Source of the DNA: Mammaliicoccus vitulinus
Lineage (GTDB): Bacteria > Bacillota > Bacilli > Staphylococcales > Staphylococcaceae
Direction: 5' to 3'
Length of the DNA: 64,000 bases
Assembly: GCF_029024305.1 (NCBI RefSeq)
Contig: NZ_CP118974.1
Span: 2,387,069-2,451,068 of the forward strand
Every line of letters starts with the position of its first letter. Position 1 is the first letter of the stretch. Below the pieces are notes generated by a model, which was not told the DNA's origin, searched no databases, and saw only the letters and a program-made list of their open reading frames with translations. Both the position numbers and the translations under genes were made by a program. Below are positions 24,568 through 34,697 of this stretch, piece after piece.

Positions 24568-25350
24568 TTATATGGCCAGCTTATCTCTTACTTTTTGATT
24601 CAAAAAAGTTGAAACGACTTCTTTAAATTTTTCACTTTCTTCAATAAAGGGTGCGTGACCTGAGTGTTCGAATATTTCTGTTTGAGCATTTTTAATAGCT
24701 TCAGCATCATTATCTATATCGAAAGGATCATATTTCCCTCTTATTATGAGTGTAGGTACTTTGATGTTATCTACTTTCACATTTATCCCGTTAATCGATC
24801 TCACTGATATTGCATCTTCTTCGGCTGACATTCGATAATATTTTTTCACTTCTTGATACCATTTAAATGTTGATTTAACATCATGAAATATTTCATTAAA
24901 TAAAATTAACATCGCTTCTTCTTTACTAAATCCTGCAACTTTATCTCTATGTTTAGCAATTAGTTTAATAAGCGGTTGTTTTCCTTGATTAGATATCGAA
25001 GATACTACGACTAACTTATCAACTTTTTTCGGATGTTGATTTGTGAATTCTTGTGCGATGATACCGCCCATATCATGACCTAATATATAAGCTGAATCTA
25101 TTTCTTCAGATTCCATTAAATCTACAATGTCATTAATATGATTTTGTATAGATATTGATTGTGGTTTTTCAGATTTACCATGTCCCCTAGAATCCATTGT
25201 ATAAATCGTATATTGATCTTTCAGAAGTTGTACTGTTGAATTAAATGCAGCTAAATTCATGCTCAACGCATGTAACATAATTAGTGGCTTACCTTTACCG
25301 TGTTTCTCATATACAATATGAGTCCCGTCCCTTGTTATTAATTCTCCCAT
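24568..25350 (-). CDS. Alpha/beta hydrolase with aspartate nucleophile
   Basis: 260 residues, cytoplasmic. Alpha/beta fold: MLHALS after the first core strand, TMDSRGHGKSEKP, nucleophile elbow ILGHDMGG with Asp93, acid Asp in RGKYDPFD and His232 in EHSGHAPFIEE. An Asp nucleophile is typical of haloalkane dehalogenases and epoxide hydrolases, not esterases, so the usual 'esterase' label may be wrong. Ribosome site GGGAGG. It is a paralogue of the gene at 26944. Confidence 0.85.
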   Translation of the reverse strand: MGELITRDGTHIVYEKHGKGKPLIMLHALSMNLAAFNSTVQLLKDQYTIYTMDSRGHGKSEKPQSISIQNHINDIVDLMESEEIDSAYILGHDMGGIIAQEFTNQHPKKVDKLVVVSSISNQGKQPLIKLIAKHRDKVAGFSKEEAMLILFNEIFHDVKSTFKWYQEVKKYYRMSAEEDAISVRSINGINVKVDNIKVPTLIIRGKYDPFDIDNDAEAIKNAQTEIFEHSGHAPFIEESEKFKEVVSTFLNQKVRDKLAI

Positions 25351-25435
25351 AATGTGTACCTCCCTACTTTACAGTAATAATATACCCCTTTTACAATTTT
25401 TCACACTTATACTACTAATTTAATCCTATAAATAA

Positions 25436-25479
25436 AAATACAGAAAATGATTGTAAGCTACAATTCATTTTCTGTATTT
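25436..25479 (-). terminator. Terminator of the 25482-26198 gene
   Basis: AAATACAGAAAATGA / TCATTTTCTGTATTT stem in the gap before the hydrolase gene, with T-rich sequence following on the minus strand. Confidence 0.75.
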
Positions 25480-25481
25480 AT

Positions 25482-26198
25482 TTACACATATTTTCTTGTT
25501 GAATAGATCATCACAAAGTATAGGATAATAACTAAAATAATTAACCAGCTACTAAAAGTTATGACCGTGATGACTGTTTCATTAATTGTTACTGAAGCGA
25601 TTGTCTTTTGTATCACTGCCAAGCCCATAGCTGCCACTTCTGGCTTCTTTAAAAATAATGACAAGACAACGAGCAAAATGCCAATCGCGAATATGGTTTG
25701 AAAGACGACCAATGGAATAACATACAGACCAAAAGTTACATTAAATATCTTGAGCACGCACAATATGACACCGATGCTAAATAACAAGATATTCGTCATC
25801 ATCAGCTTTTGATTAGGATATAGATAACTGTGCTTCTTAATGATTAAATATATAACGAGTGAAATGGAAAGAATAATACTACAATAGAATATATACAATC
25901 CAGTTACTGCATTAAACGGAATTATTTTTTTATCAAATAAATATGCCATTAATAAGAAGTTGAGTGTATAAAAGATAATAGGGTTATAATTCACAATCAC
26001 TAAATTTCGTTCCACAATTTGGAGAATTTCCGCATGAGTCTTATGCCTATATTCAGCATAGTCTATGTCCTTCTCATCAGATTTTTTCATATCTTTCTTT
26101 AATGAATGTTGTACTTTATCAATTTGTTTAGGTAATACAGCGACATGCTGTAAATAATCATTCACATTTTCCAGTAATACCTTATTGTTCGGACGCAA
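25482..26198 (-). CDS. Multi-spanning membrane protein, unknown
   Basis: 238 residues, TTG start at 26198 after AAGGTGG. Residues 1-65 are charged and partly helical (KQIDKVQHSLKKDMKKSDEK). From residue 70 on there are about six membrane segments, ending with an IYSTRKYV tail. I do not recognise a family. It sits between a secreted-protein gene and the hydrolase, each with its own terminator, so it is probably transcribed alone. Confidence 0.65.
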   Translation of the reverse strand: MRPNNKVLLENVNDYLQHVAVLPKQIDKVQHSLKKDMKKSDEKDIDYAEYRHKTHAEILQIVERNLVIVNYNPIIFYTLNFLLMAYLFDKKIIPFNAVTGLYIFYCSIILSISLVIYLIIKKHSYLYPNQKLMMTNILLFSIGVILCVLKIFNVTFGLYVIPLVVFQTIFAIGILLVVLSLFLKKPEVAAMGLAVIQKTIASVTINETVITVITFSSWLIILVIILYFVMIYSTRKYV

Positions 26199-26234
26199 AT
26201 ATATACACCACCTTCATTCTAATATTGTATAAAT

Positions 26235-26278
26235 TAATCCCCCATTATGCAATATGTATATTACATAACGGGGGATTA
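26235..26278 (-). terminator. Hairpin after the secreted-protein gene
   Basis: TAATCCCCC pairs with GGGGGATTA, with a weaker inner TTATG/CATAA. The T run is poor, so termination is likely but not certain. Confidence 0.6.
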
Positions 26279-26292
26279 GATTCGTCATTTAT

Positions 26293-26820
26293 TTAGTATT
26301 TACCTAAATCAATACGATATACTTTAAACTGTTTACTGTTTGGTGTTGCTTTAGAAAGTTGGAAGTGCGCTTGTTCGTTGTTCACGTAAGCATAACCACC
26401 AGTGTATTTATTATTTTGTACACGTTTAGTCGTATTATCACCTAGTAACGAAACAAGTGAATCCAAATTCACATTTGTTAAATCATCGTAAACCATTGTA
26501 ATTCTTTTCACAGTTTCTTTATTGCCTTGGACTTTTGCTGTAATAATCATATGTCCATTATCAGTATTAAATTCGTAATAATTCTCTCTATCATTACTAT
26601 CATCAGAGTACGAAAACATTACGTTAGGATATTTAGATTTAATTTTAGAAATCTTGTCACCAATTTTAATATCTTCGATTGCTACTGTACCGTCTTTGTA
26701 AGTTTGTACATTATCCTCGTTAATATCTAATTGATTATTAGTTGCAGCATTTGCCTCAGCAAACGGTGAAAATGGTAAAACCATAAGTGTCATCACTATC
26801 GTTAAGAGACATTTTTTCAT
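26293..26820 (-). CDS. Secreted protein, unknown (similar in context to S. aureus SA0570)
   Basis: 175 residues with a clear signal peptide (LLTIVMTLMVLPFSPFAEA, cleavage near ANA-A at residue 26). The mature part contains IEDIKIGDKISKIKSKYPNV, a pattern of small secreted immunogenic staphylococcal proteins that sit between sarA and the iron ABC genes in S. aureus. Function unknown. Ribosome site GGAGAACC. Confidence 0.7.
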   Translation of the reverse strand: MKKCLLTIVMTLMVLPFSPFAEANAATNNQLDINEDNVQTYKDGTVAIEDIKIGDKISKIKSKYPNVMFSYSDDSNDRENYYEFNTDNGHMIITAKVQGNKETVKRITMVYDDLTNVNLDSLVSLLGDNTTKRVQNNKYTGGYAYVNNEQAHFQLSKATPNSKQFKVYRIDLGKY

Positions 26821-26943
26821 ATGAGGTTCTCCTTCATTCTGTGTCTTATATGTTATGCTTTTACTGGCATTATTATAACATACACATTACAAAATGACCA
26901 CTTTTATTACAAACGTGTAACAAAGAGATTAATACGCTGTAAT

Positions 26944-27723
26944 TTAATCTAAAAATTCAGTGAGCACTTTTAGAAATTTTTCTTTTTCCTCAACGAAAGG
27001 CAATTCTCCAGATTGTTCAAACAGTTTAAAATCAGCGTTAGGTAGCAATTGACTCATTCGCTCGCCCTCACTATATAATATCTTTCCATCATGTAACCCA
27101 GAAATGATAAGTGTACGCGTTTTAATATCTGGTAATAATGAAATAATATCAAAATCTTTAAATGAGCGCTTAACCGTGATTTCCTCTTCCATCGTTTGTA
27201 AATCATTCGTTGGAATATGCGTTTTAACAAACTTTTTAGCCTGTTTAATATTTTTATATCTAAATTTTAATAAATATTTTTCTTTTTCGTGATCAGACAT
27301 TGTTCTGATTTCATCTGCATGACGATCATAAATACGATTATCTGGGAATGTCGTATGATCGTCAGTTGGATTTATCAAAACCATACCATTTATCAGATCT
27401 GGGTTTTTATACGTTAAGCCTGTTGCAATTGTTGCGCCAAGTTCTAAACCAATAACATAAGCTGAGTTAATAAATAAAGCACTAAGCAATTGTTGTATAT
27501 CTGAAATATAATCATCTACGCGACTATCATGAGGTGTGTCACTTAAACCGTGGCCTCTTAAATCAATGGAAATAACTTGATATTGCTTTCTTAATGTTTT
27601 AATTAAAGGCGTAAAAACATCCATATCTTGAAAAACGCCATGTAATAAAATGACAGGATACCCATTACCTCTAGTTTTATAATGAATCGCAACATTTTCT
27701 TTAGTTAAAAATAAATTCATCAT
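26944..27723 (-). CDS. Alpha/beta hydrolase fold protein lacking catalytic residues
   Basis: 259 residues. Fold markers are kept: ILLHGVFQD, SIDLRGHGLSDTP and ISGLHDGKI. The nucleophile elbow reads VIGLELGA, with Glu94 where Ser or Asp should be, and the catalytic His position reads EQSGELPFVEE, with Glu240. The paralogue at 24568 has Asp93 and His232 at these places. This is probably a non-enzymatic binding or scaffold protein. It overlaps the HAD gene by four bases (ATGA), so the two are translationally coupled. Confidence 0.82.
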   Translation of the reverse strand: MMNLFLTKENVAIHYKTRGNGYPVILLHGVFQDMDVFTPLIKTLRKQYQVISIDLRGHGLSDTPHDSRVDDYISDIQQLLSALFINSAYVIGLELGATIATGLTYKNPDLINGMVLINPTDDHTTFPDNRIYDRHADEIRTMSDHEKEKYLLKFRYKNIKQAKKFVKTHIPTNDLQTMEEEITVKRSFKDFDIISLLPDIKTRTLIISGLHDGKILYSEGERMSQLLPNADFKLFEQSGELPFVEEKEKFLKVLTEFLD

Positions 27724-28415
27724 GCTTCACCTCTTTCTATTTTATTACAAACGCCTATTAAATCACTTAAACTTTCAATCGTATAATTCAATTCATTTTC
27801 CTCTGGTGTCCCGATAACAGCATTAGCCATCCATACAGTCTTCATACCCATAGCATGCGCAGCCGCGATGTCATTTAAAGGGCAATCTCCAACATACATC
27901 ACATTTTCAGCTGAAACACCTAGATGTTTCATAATATCTTCGAATATCATAGGGTCTGGCTTTTTAACACCTACTTCATCAGAAATTGAAACATAATGGA
28001 TATATGGATAAATGCCAATCGCATTCATAACATGTGTAATCTCTTCACTTTTACCGTTAGCGATAACGCCTAACTTATAACCCATATTTCGCAGTTTTTC
28101 TAGTGCAAACAACGTATCATAAAATGGAAAATGATATCTATAATGATGCATTTTATAATCATTATAAAAAGTTTTCCATGAAATTCTTTCTATGTTTAAT
28201 TTTTTCACTAATTCTCGGTATACCCATTCAATATCTTCTAAACCATAGGGATTCAATGTTAAGTATACCTTTTCAAAATCACGTCTTTGGACTGTAACCA
28301 TCAATTCATGAAATCGTTCAAATTGTTCTTCCAAAAATTTTATTCGTGATTTCTCACGATCTACAAGCGTATCTTCTAAATCAAAAATAATCGCTTGAAT
28401 ATCACACGAACACAT
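27720..28415 (-). CDS. HAD-superfamily hydrolase (phosphatase)
   Basis: Start at 28415 (MCSCDIQAII) after AAAGGGATG. 231 residues. HAD motifs: I, IIFDLEDTLVD, with Glu in place of the usual Gly after the first Asp; II, GVIANGKS, where Asn replaces the common Thr/Ser context; III, Lys in VGVKKPDPMIF; IV, YVGDCPLNDIAAAHAMG. The motif I DLEDT keeps both aspartates. Likely a small-metabolite phosphatase; substrate unknown. Confidence 0.85.
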   Translation of the reverse strand: MCSCDIQAIIFDLEDTLVDREKSRIKFLEEQFERFHELMVTVQRRDFEKVYLTLNPYGLEDIEWVYRELVKKLNIERISWKTFYNDYKMHHYRYHFPFYDTLFALEKLRNMGYKLGVIANGKSEEITHVMNAIGIYPYIHYVSISDEVGVKKPDPMIFEDIMKHLGVSAENVMYVGDCPLNDIAAAHAMGMKTVWMANAVIGTPEENELNYTIESLSDLIGVCNKIERGEA

Positions 28416-28486
28416 GTCATCATCCCTTTCATAGAAACATTTTAAACTATTCCATAAAGAAAGCAATACAAATTTTATAATAGAAA

Positions 28487-28524
28487 ACACCAATCCTTCA
28501 AAATGAACATTAAAGGATTGGTGT
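28487..28524 (-). terminator. Terminator of the iron ABC genes
   Basis: ACACCAATCCTT / AAGGATTGGTGT stem followed by TTTT on the minus strand, between the permease gene and the HAD gene. Confidence 0.85.
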
Positions 28525-28563
28525 CGCCATTCTCATTATAAATTTGTATTAGAAATTGTGTGT

Positions 28564-29541
28564 TTAATGATTTTCTTTTTTTCGTTGTTCTGTGATCATT
28601 AAATACATCATGATCGGTATCGCAATAATTGATAAGACAATTCCAACAGGTATTTGTATTGGACTGAGTATGACTCTGCCAACTGTATCAGCAATGAGTA
28701 ATAAAGACCCACCTATTAGTAAATTTAATATCATCTGAATACTAATAGGCACTTTATAGACTCTACGAACCACTTGAGGGACAATCATGCCAATGAACCC
28801 TATAATACCTGTAAAGCTAATAATGACCGCTGTCATGATTGCTGCGATTAATAAACAACACCATGAAATGAGCCTCACATTCACACCAAGCGTAATAGCC
28901 TTATCGTCTCCTAATTGAATCATTTTAATGAAGTGACTCATTCCAAATAAAATGAGGATACAAATAAGTGTAACGCCTCCTGTTATTTCCACAGTTAATT
29001 TTTCAGCTGAAGAAACACTACCAAACATATAAGAAACCATGCTGTTCACTTTATCCGGTTTTAATAATAAGAGGATATAAAGCGCAGAATTGAAAAAAGC
29101 GCCTATAAATATACCTGATAATATCATCGTTGCGACATGAAACGTCTTAACCATCGTTTCTGTAATGAATACAATTACAATAAGTGTTAATAAACTAAAG
29201 AAAATCGAAAATAATGGTACAAACCATACAGACACACCTATAAATACTGCTAACGCACTTCCAAATGTTGCACCACTTGCTAAACCTAATGTGAAACTAT
29301 CTGCCAAAGGATTATTTAAAATCGTTTGATAAATTTGTCCACTTATTACAAGTCCCATACCTGCAATTAATGCTAATAAAGTTCTAGGAATTCTTAACTT
29401 ATAAAATATCGTCCAATCAAGTTGATTATCAATTTTCCAAGTGACACCTGTTGACCCTACAAACAAAGAAATCGTAATAGCAAACAATAGAATGAGAAAC
29501 CATAATGCGATCAGTCCATAGATTTTAGCGCTTTTAGTCAT
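28564..29541 (-). CDS. FecCD-family ABC permease (iron/cobalamin type)
   Basis: 325 residues with about nine membrane segments. FecCD/BtuC signatures: LRIPRTLLALIAGMGLVISGQIYQ (in part), NPLADSFTLGLASGATFG, ISFTGIIGFIGMIVPQVVR and GRVILSPIQIPVGIVLSIIAIP (in part). It overlaps the binding protein gene by eight bases and so is co-translated. There is no ATPase gene next to it; one from another locus must serve, as for the S. aureus homologues next to argS. Confidence 0.9.
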   Translation of the reverse strand: MTKSAKIYGLIALWFLILLFAITISLFVGSTGVTWKIDNQLDWTIFYKLRIPRTLLALIAGMGLVISGQIYQTILNNPLADSFTLGLASGATFGSALAVFIGVSVWFVPLFSIFFSLLTLIVIVFITETMVKTFHVATMILSGIFIGAFFNSALYILLLLKPDKVNSMVSYMFGSVSSAEKLTVEITGGVTLICILILFGMSHFIKMIQLGDDKAITLGVNVRLISWCCLLIAAIMTAVIISFTGIIGFIGMIVPQVVRRVYKVPISIQMILNLLIGGSLLLIADTVGRVILSPIQIPVGIVLSIIAIPIMMYLMITEQRKKENH

Positions 29542-30421
29542 AAACTTTATTTAAAAGTTCTTTTAATCCTTTAGCAAGTCTTGGTCCAGGTCTTGAAATC
29601 ATATCTGCGTTTAAAGCATGAACATGTTTCTCTTTAACAGCATTAACTTGATCAAAGCCAGCTCTATTGTTATTTAATTGTTGATATTCCTCTTCACTTT
29701 GTCCACTAGTCGTAATCATCACGTCTGGATTTCTTTTCAAAATATTTTCTTTATCTGTTTTAATCCATCCTTCTTGATCATGATAAATGTTTTCTGCTTT
29801 TATAGAATTTAACATATCATCATAAAATGTATGCGTTCCAGATGTATAAATGTCTGGTTGTGAAGATATTTCCATAAAGACTTTTTTACCTTGCTGATCT
29901 TTAGGCACTTCTTTAATCACATCTGCCATTTCATTTTTAACTTTATCTACAAGTTTATCAGCCTCTTGCTCTTTGCCAGTCACTTTACCAACTTGTCTAA
30001 ATGTATCGTACATTTCATCAATAGAATTTGCATCATCTATGTAAACAACTTTTATACCTGCATCACTCAATTTTTTTAAATCTTTTTCTTGAGTAGATTT
30101 ATGAGATTCATGTGCTAATACCAAATCTGGTTTAGTTTTCAGCAGTGCTTCTGTATCTAATTTAAATGCATCAAATTGCTTTTTATTCTTAACATCTTTA
30201 GGATAGTCATCGACTGTAGAGACACCAACCACTCTATTTCCAAGTCCTAACGCATATAATATTTCAGTGTTGCTTGGAATAAGCGAAACAATGCGCTTAT
30301 ATTCCTTTTTATCAGTTGATTCTTGCTTTGTGTCGTTATCATGATTAGATTGACCGCTTTGGCAACCTGATAATATAATCATCGCCACAAAAATCAAATA
30401 AATGACTTTTATTCCTTTCAT
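29534..30421 (-). CDS. ABC transporter binding lipoprotein (BtuF/iron-complex type)
   Basis: Start at 30421 (MKGIKVIYL) after AGGAGAG. 295 residues. Lipobox MIILSGCQS. Helical-backbone binding protein of the BtuF/FhuD class: RIVSLIPSNTEILYALGLG, VGVSTVDDYP, KPDLVLAHE and SRPGPRLAKGLKEL. The ligand could be cobalamin, heme or a ferric siderophore. I see no Fur box in the 97 bases after argS, unlike the two other binding-protein genes in this window. Confidence 0.88.
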   Translation of the reverse strand: MKGIKVIYLIFVAMIILSGCQSGQSNHDNDTKQESTDKKEYKRIVSLIPSNTEILYALGLGNRVVGVSTVDDYPKDVKNKKQFDAFKLDTEALLKTKPDLVLAHESHKSTQEKDLKKLSDAGIKVVYIDDANSIDEMYDTFRQVGKVTGKEQEADKLVDKVKNEMADVIKEVPKDQQGKKVFMEISSQPDIYTSGTHTFYDDMLNSIKAENIYHDQEGWIKTDKENILKRNPDVMITTSGQSEEEYQQLNNNRAGFDQVNAVKEKHVHALNADMISRPGPRLAKGLKELLNKVYD

Positions 30422-30460
30422 AACATCTCTCCTAGTCATGTTTATTAAAAAATGGTACAC

Positions 30461-30492
30461 AAAAAGGCACAGCTCAAATAAGATTGAGCTGC
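30461..30492 (-). terminator. Terminator of argS
   Basis: GCAGCTCAA / TTGAGCTG hairpin followed by CCTTTTTG on the minus strand, just after the argS stop. Confidence 0.8.
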
Positions 30493-30517
30493 ACCTCAAT
30501 TAAGACAATTTATTTAA

Positions 30518-32176
30518 TTACATAGATTCTGGAGCTGAAACGCCAATTAAAGCTAGTGCATTACGTAGTGTAATACGTGCCGCTTCAATTAAAGCTAAGT
30601 GTGCTTTTGTCTTATCTATATCATCAGTTAATACTTTTTCTGCATTGTAGAATTTATGGAACTGTGCAGCTAAATCTTGAATATAATTTGTGATGCGATG
30701 TGGACTGCGTGATTCAGCAGCACCAATAATCATAGGTTCAAATTCAGCAATTTTTTTCAATAAATCATAAGATTTTTCATGTGATATAGATGATAAATCC
30801 ACGTTTTGATCAATTGTGATACCTTTTTCTTCAGCTTGACGAATAATTGAAGAAATACGAGCATGTGCGTATTGTGCATAGTAAACAGGATTATCTTGTG
30901 ATTTTTTCTTCGCAAGTTCCATGTCAAAATCAAAGTGTGTATCCGGACTACGCATCGTTAAGAAGTAACGTGCAGCATCATTGCCTACTTCATCCATAAT
31001 GTCTCTTAAAGTGATGGCATTTCCAGTACGTTTACTCATTTTCACTTCAACACCATCTTGTAATAATCTTACCATTTGCATAATTTGTATTTCAAGACGT
31101 TTTGAATCTACTCCGAAAGTTTCTAAAGAAGCTTTTAGACGATTAATATAACCATGATGATCTGCACCAAACAAGTTGATTAACTTGTCATAACCACGAT
31201 CAACTTTATCATAATGATATGCAATATCTGGTAAGAAATACGTATACGTACCATCTTGTTTAATAAGTACACGATCTTTATCATCACCAAATTCAGTTGT
31301 TTTCAACCATGTTGCGCCATCTTGTTCATAAGTAAATCCTAACGCTGTCATCTTATCTAACACTACTGAAATTTTGTTCGTCTCATATAATGATGTTTCA
31401 CTAAACCAGTTATCAAAATGAATATTAAAATCAGCTAAGTCTTGTTTCAATTTAACCATTTCATAATCTAAACCAAGTTTACGGAACGTTTTAATACGCT
31501 CATCTTTAGGTTGGTCTTTAATTTCAGGATGCTTTTCCGCTAAGTCTTTACCGATAGAGATAATGTCTTTTCCGTAATAACCATCTTCAGGTAATTCTGC
31601 GTCTAATCCTAAAGCTTGATGATATCGTGCTTCAATAGAGTGCGCTAAATTCTCAATTTGTTTACCTGCATCGTTTATATAATATTCACGTGTAACATCA
31701 TAACCTGCTGCATTTAAAATATTTGATAACGTGTCACCTACAGCTGCATTACGTGCATGTCCAATATGCAAATCTCCTGTTGGATTCGCTGAAACATATT
31801 CAACAATGATGCTTTCATTTTTACGTGCTTCTGATTTACCAAACGCTTCACCTTTAGTTAAAGCCGTTTTGATAATGTCTGTTAAATATTGTTGATCTAA
31901 ATAAAAATTAATAAATCCTGGGCCAGCGATTTCAACTTTTTTAACGTTTGCTTTAGTCGTGTCTAAATTTTCTACAATTTGGTTTGCAATTTCGCGTGGG
32001 TTTTTGCGGGCAAGCTTAGTTAACACCATTGCAATATTTGAAGCGTAATCACCATTTGTTGGATCTTTAGGCGTTTCTATTTTGATTTCTGGAACTGAAT
32101 CAACAAGTTCAGCTTTTAATATACTTGCTTTAATTTCTTCAATTAATGTCTCTTTAACTTGGTCAATAATATTCAT
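30518..32176 (-). CDS. argS: Arginyl-tRNA synthetase
   Basis: 552 residues, the usual class I ArgRS length. HIGH motif in [23 protein letters not shown] signature in [12 protein letters not shown]-terminal additional domain (1-110) and C-terminal anticodon-binding DALR domain ([20 protein letters not shown]). It charges tRNA-Arg. It overlaps the DUF1934 gene by four bases. Confidence 0.98.
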   Translation of the reverse strand: MNIIDQVKETLIEEIKASILKAELVDSVPEIKIETPKDPTNGDYASNIAMVLTKLARKNPREIANQIVENLDTTKANVKKVEIAGPGFINFYLDQQYLTDIIKTALTKGEAFGKSEARKNESIIVEYVSANPTGDLHIGHARNAAVGDTLSNILNAAGYDVTREYYINDAGKQIENLAHSIEARYHQALGLDAELPEDGYYGKDIISIGKDLAEKHPEIKDQPKDERIKTFRKLGLDYEMVKLKQDLADFNIHFDNWFSETSLYETNKISVVLDKMTALGFTYEQDGATWLKTTEFGDDKDRVLIKQDGTYTYFLPDIAYHYDKVDRGYDKLINLFGADHHGYINRLKASLETFGVDSKRLEIQIMQMVRLLQDGVEVKMSKRTGNAITLRDIMDEVGNDAARYFLTMRSPDTHFDFDMELAKKKSQDNPVYYAQYAHARISSIIRQAEEKGITIDQNVDLSSISHEKSYDLLKKIAEFEPMIIGAAESRSPHRITNYIQDLAAQFHKFYNAEKVLTDDIDKTKAHLALIEAARITLRNALALIGVSAPESM

Positions 32177-32589
32177 TCATTTATCTCCTTATAATTAATT
32201 TGAAATTGATATGTTCCGAGTAAACCTGTTTGGTCACTTAATTGATAATGTATCCTCAGTTTGCCCTTAATATCGTCTATATCATGTTTAATGGACAATG
32301 TTTTGACATTCATAGTCATGCGTCCAGCTTCTGTATCATAATAACTGATTGTCTCTTGCCCTTCGACAAAATGAAATACAGTTTTAACAGCGCCAGTACG
32401 GTGAATCTTCACGCCATTATTTTCTATTTTAAGCATATTTTTTACTATTTGGTTATCAATCGTTTCTTCATACCTAATAATATCACTATTTCTTCTATGA
32501 TATGTACCGGAAGTATTCGTTTGAAACGTTGACTTTTCGCCATTTTGTTTTACGACTTGTTTAATATTAATATGAATATTTTCTTCCAT
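32173..32589 (-). CDS. DUF1934 protein (YwiB-like)
   Basis: Start at 32589 (MEENIHINI) after GAGGTGG. 138 residues, a beta-barrel lipocalin-like family next to argS throughout Firmicutes. Patterns: [42 protein letters not shown] and [12 protein letters not shown]. Function unknown. It overlaps argS by four bases. Confidence 0.88.
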   Translation of the reverse strand: MEENIHINIKQVVKQNGEKSTFQTNTSGTYHRRNSDIIRYEETIDNQIVKNMLKIENNGVKIHRTGAVKTVFHFVEGQETISYYDTEAGRMTMNVKTLSIKHDIDDIKGKLRIHYQLSDQTGLLGTYQFQINYKEINE

Positions 32590-32649
32590 AGTTGGCCACC
32601 TCACCGTTTAAGAACGTCTCTCATTATAGCATATTTGACAAATAAAATT

Positions 32650-32683
32650 AAAAAAAGCAGGGCTAAAAGCGCCTGCTTTTTTT
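32650..32683. terminator. Bidirectional terminator-like hairpin
   Basis: AAAAAAAGCAGG / CCTGCTTTTTTT stem between the YwhD gene and the DUF1934 gene; likely ends the YwhD transcript. Confidence 0.85.
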
Positions 32684-32794
32684 AGTGTCCTAGCTATAGT
32701 AGCTATCAACTATTTTACTTATGAAATTGTGAAAAGACAATAGCTATTTAGTTGAATTATTAGAATTCACAATTAAGTCACAAATTAGACATAT

Positions 32795-33307
32795 TTAATC
32801 AACCGCAAGTGATGATTTTAATTCGTCACTGCTGTTACGCCACATCTCTTCACTATGTTCTTGAAGGAATTTTTTAAGGACAATTCTATTTTCATCACCA
32901 ATTTGGTCAATTTTCACATGATGTTTCATAGATCTATCCATCATATTAACGTGTTCTGGCATACTTTTATAGCCACGTTTTTTAGGTTTGTTAACCATTA
33001 AGTAACAACCTGTTAAACCTGCATAATAAGGGCCTTGTTCGCCACGTTCCGTTGTAACCCAACATAGCCAATATTCTTTCGCTTCTTCGCCTTTTACTTC
33101 TTCTATATCTTTAACCCATTTCACACGCTTTTCTACTTCAGCTCTTGCGTGCATTGCGCCAACATCTATAAAGGCCGTCTTTTCAGCTACATCAACAAAT
33201 ACAGGTGCAACATTATCTAAACTGATTGAACCAATATTTGTACCTTTATGGCCATCCAATGGGTCATTTTTAATGATGTTAAATTGAAATCCTTTCTTTT
33301 CAGCCAC
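32795..33307 (-). CDS. YwhD family protein
   Basis: Start GTG at 33307, five bases after GAGGTGA (the GTG at 33316 is within the ribosome site). 170 residues. Family patterns as I recall them: FNIIKNDPLDGHKG, SLDNVAPVFVDV, AFIDVGAMHARAEVEKRVKW, GPYYAGLTGCYLMVN and PEHVNMMDRSMK. Function unknown, conserved in Bacillales. Probably cytoplasmic. Confidence 0.85.
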   Translation of the reverse strand: MAEKKGFQFNIIKNDPLDGHKGTNIGSISLDNVAPVFVDVAEKTAFIDVGAMHARAEVEKRVKWVKDIEEVKGEEAKEYWLCWVTTERGEQGPYYAGLTGCYLMVNKPKKRGYKSMPEHVNMMDRSMKHHVKIDQIGDENRIVLKKFLQEHSEEMWRNSSDELKSSLAVD

Positions 33308-33375
33308 TTGTTTCACCTCATTTAATTCATGTTTACATCATACTAGAGTATCAGACTGACATTCAAGTTTGTAAT

Positions 33376-34674
33376 CTATACGAGTTCATTTAATAGATTA
33401 ATAATATCTCCTTTAATATCTTCATCTTCCATCTCTAAAATTAATTCTTTTGGATAATACAATTTATAATCAAGTCGTTTAATACCTGTAATACTATGAA
33501 TGATAACAGACTGACTACTAATTTCTTTAATGTGACCACTCTTTTGCAACAAATGAATCGGTTGTCGATTTGAGCCTGGTCGATCATAGTCGTACGGTAA
33601 GTCAGAAAAAGAATCACAAACAAAGTAGTACTCTGGATCGATACCGCCCTTTTCAAATAAATCTGTCAGTTCACCAATCGTAATAATAGAACCATCAAAA
33701 GGTAAATATTTAAATAAATCACGATTCACAAAGCGCTTACTCAAATCGCTCAATATTTGATCACCTTCTTCAGTCCACTCTTCTAAATAATACATGACGA
33801 CTGTTTCATCTAAACGTATATAGTCTTCAATAGAGACGTCACCTTCAAAAAATGGAATTAAATATTTAGGCTTTTCTTTAAATGAATACCCTTCGTCATA
33901 GAGCGCTTTTGCACGTTTGAAACATCTATTAAGCAACACTTCTCCACCGCGACTTACAGGATGGAAATAAATTTGCCAATACATTTGATAACGACTCATC
34001 AAAAAGTTCTCTACTGCATGCATACCACTTTCTTTAATAAGCACTTCGTCTTTAGAAGGTCGCATTAAACGTAATACACGCTCCATATCAAACTGACCGT
34101 AACTCACACCCGTGAAATAAGCATCACGTTGTAAATAGTCCATTCGGTCTGCATCTATTTGAGAAGAAATCATTGAAATGACTAATTTATTTTCATGTGT
34201 TTTGTTAATTACTTCTGCCACTTCAGTTGGAAAATCAGGCGACACTCTTCTTAACACTTCATTAACTTCTGTATCACCTTTAATAATCAACTGAGTAAAA
34301 GCTTCATGATCCGTTAAAAATATTTTTTCGAAACAATGAGAAAATGGACCATGACCTAAGTCATGTAATAATGCTGCACATAACGCAAGTGGTCTATCTT
34401 TATTATCCCAAGATGGTCTTCCATCAAATACTTCGTCTACCATTCTTCTCACAATTTCATAGACACCTAATGAATGTCCAAAGCGACTATGCTCAGCTGT
34501 ATGGAAAGATAAATAAAGTGTTCCAAGTTGTTTAATTCTTCTTAAGCGTTGAAATTCTTTCGTTTTAATTAGATCCCATATTAATTGATCGCTAACATGT
34601 ATATAACGATGAACAGGATCTTTAAAAACTTTTTCTTCAGGTAATTTTTTTGTTCCATAAGCTTCCTGTGTCAC
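33376..34674 (-). CDS. HD-domain phosphohydrolase (YwfO-like)
   Basis: I use the GTG at 34674, six bases after GGAGGG; the ATG at 34698 lies upstream of that site. 432 residues. HD motif in LCAALLHDLGHGPFSH with the upstream His in HSRFGHSLGVYEIVRR and Asp in SQIDADRMDYLQRDA. Such proteins are dNTP or phosphohydrolases related to SAMHD1/dGTPase. The gene starts inside the hydratase end region, so it is coupled to it. Confidence 0.9.
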   Translation of the reverse strand: MTQEAYGTKKLPEEKVFKDPVHRYIHVSDQLIWDLIKTKEFQRLRRIKQLGTLYLSFHTAEHSRFGHSLGVYEIVRRMVDEVFDGRPSWDNKDRPLALCAALLHDLGHGPFSHCFEKIFLTDHEAFTQLIIKGDTEVNEVLRRVSPDFPTEVAEVINKTHENKLVISMISSQIDADRMDYLQRDAYFTGVSYGQFDMERVLRLMRPSKDEVLIKESGMHAVENFLMSRYQMYWQIYFHPVSRGGEVLLNRCFKRAKALYDEGYSFKEKPKYLIPFFEGDVSIEDYIRLDETVVMYYLEEWTEEGDQILSDLSKRFVNRDLFKYLPFDGSIITIGELTDLFEKGGIDPEYYFVCDSFSDLPYDYDRPGSNRQPIHLLQKSGHIKEISSQSVIIHSITGIKRLDYKLYYPKELILEMEDEDIKGDIINLLNELV

Positions 34675-34697
34675 TCTGTTCCCTCCATTTCTTCTCA

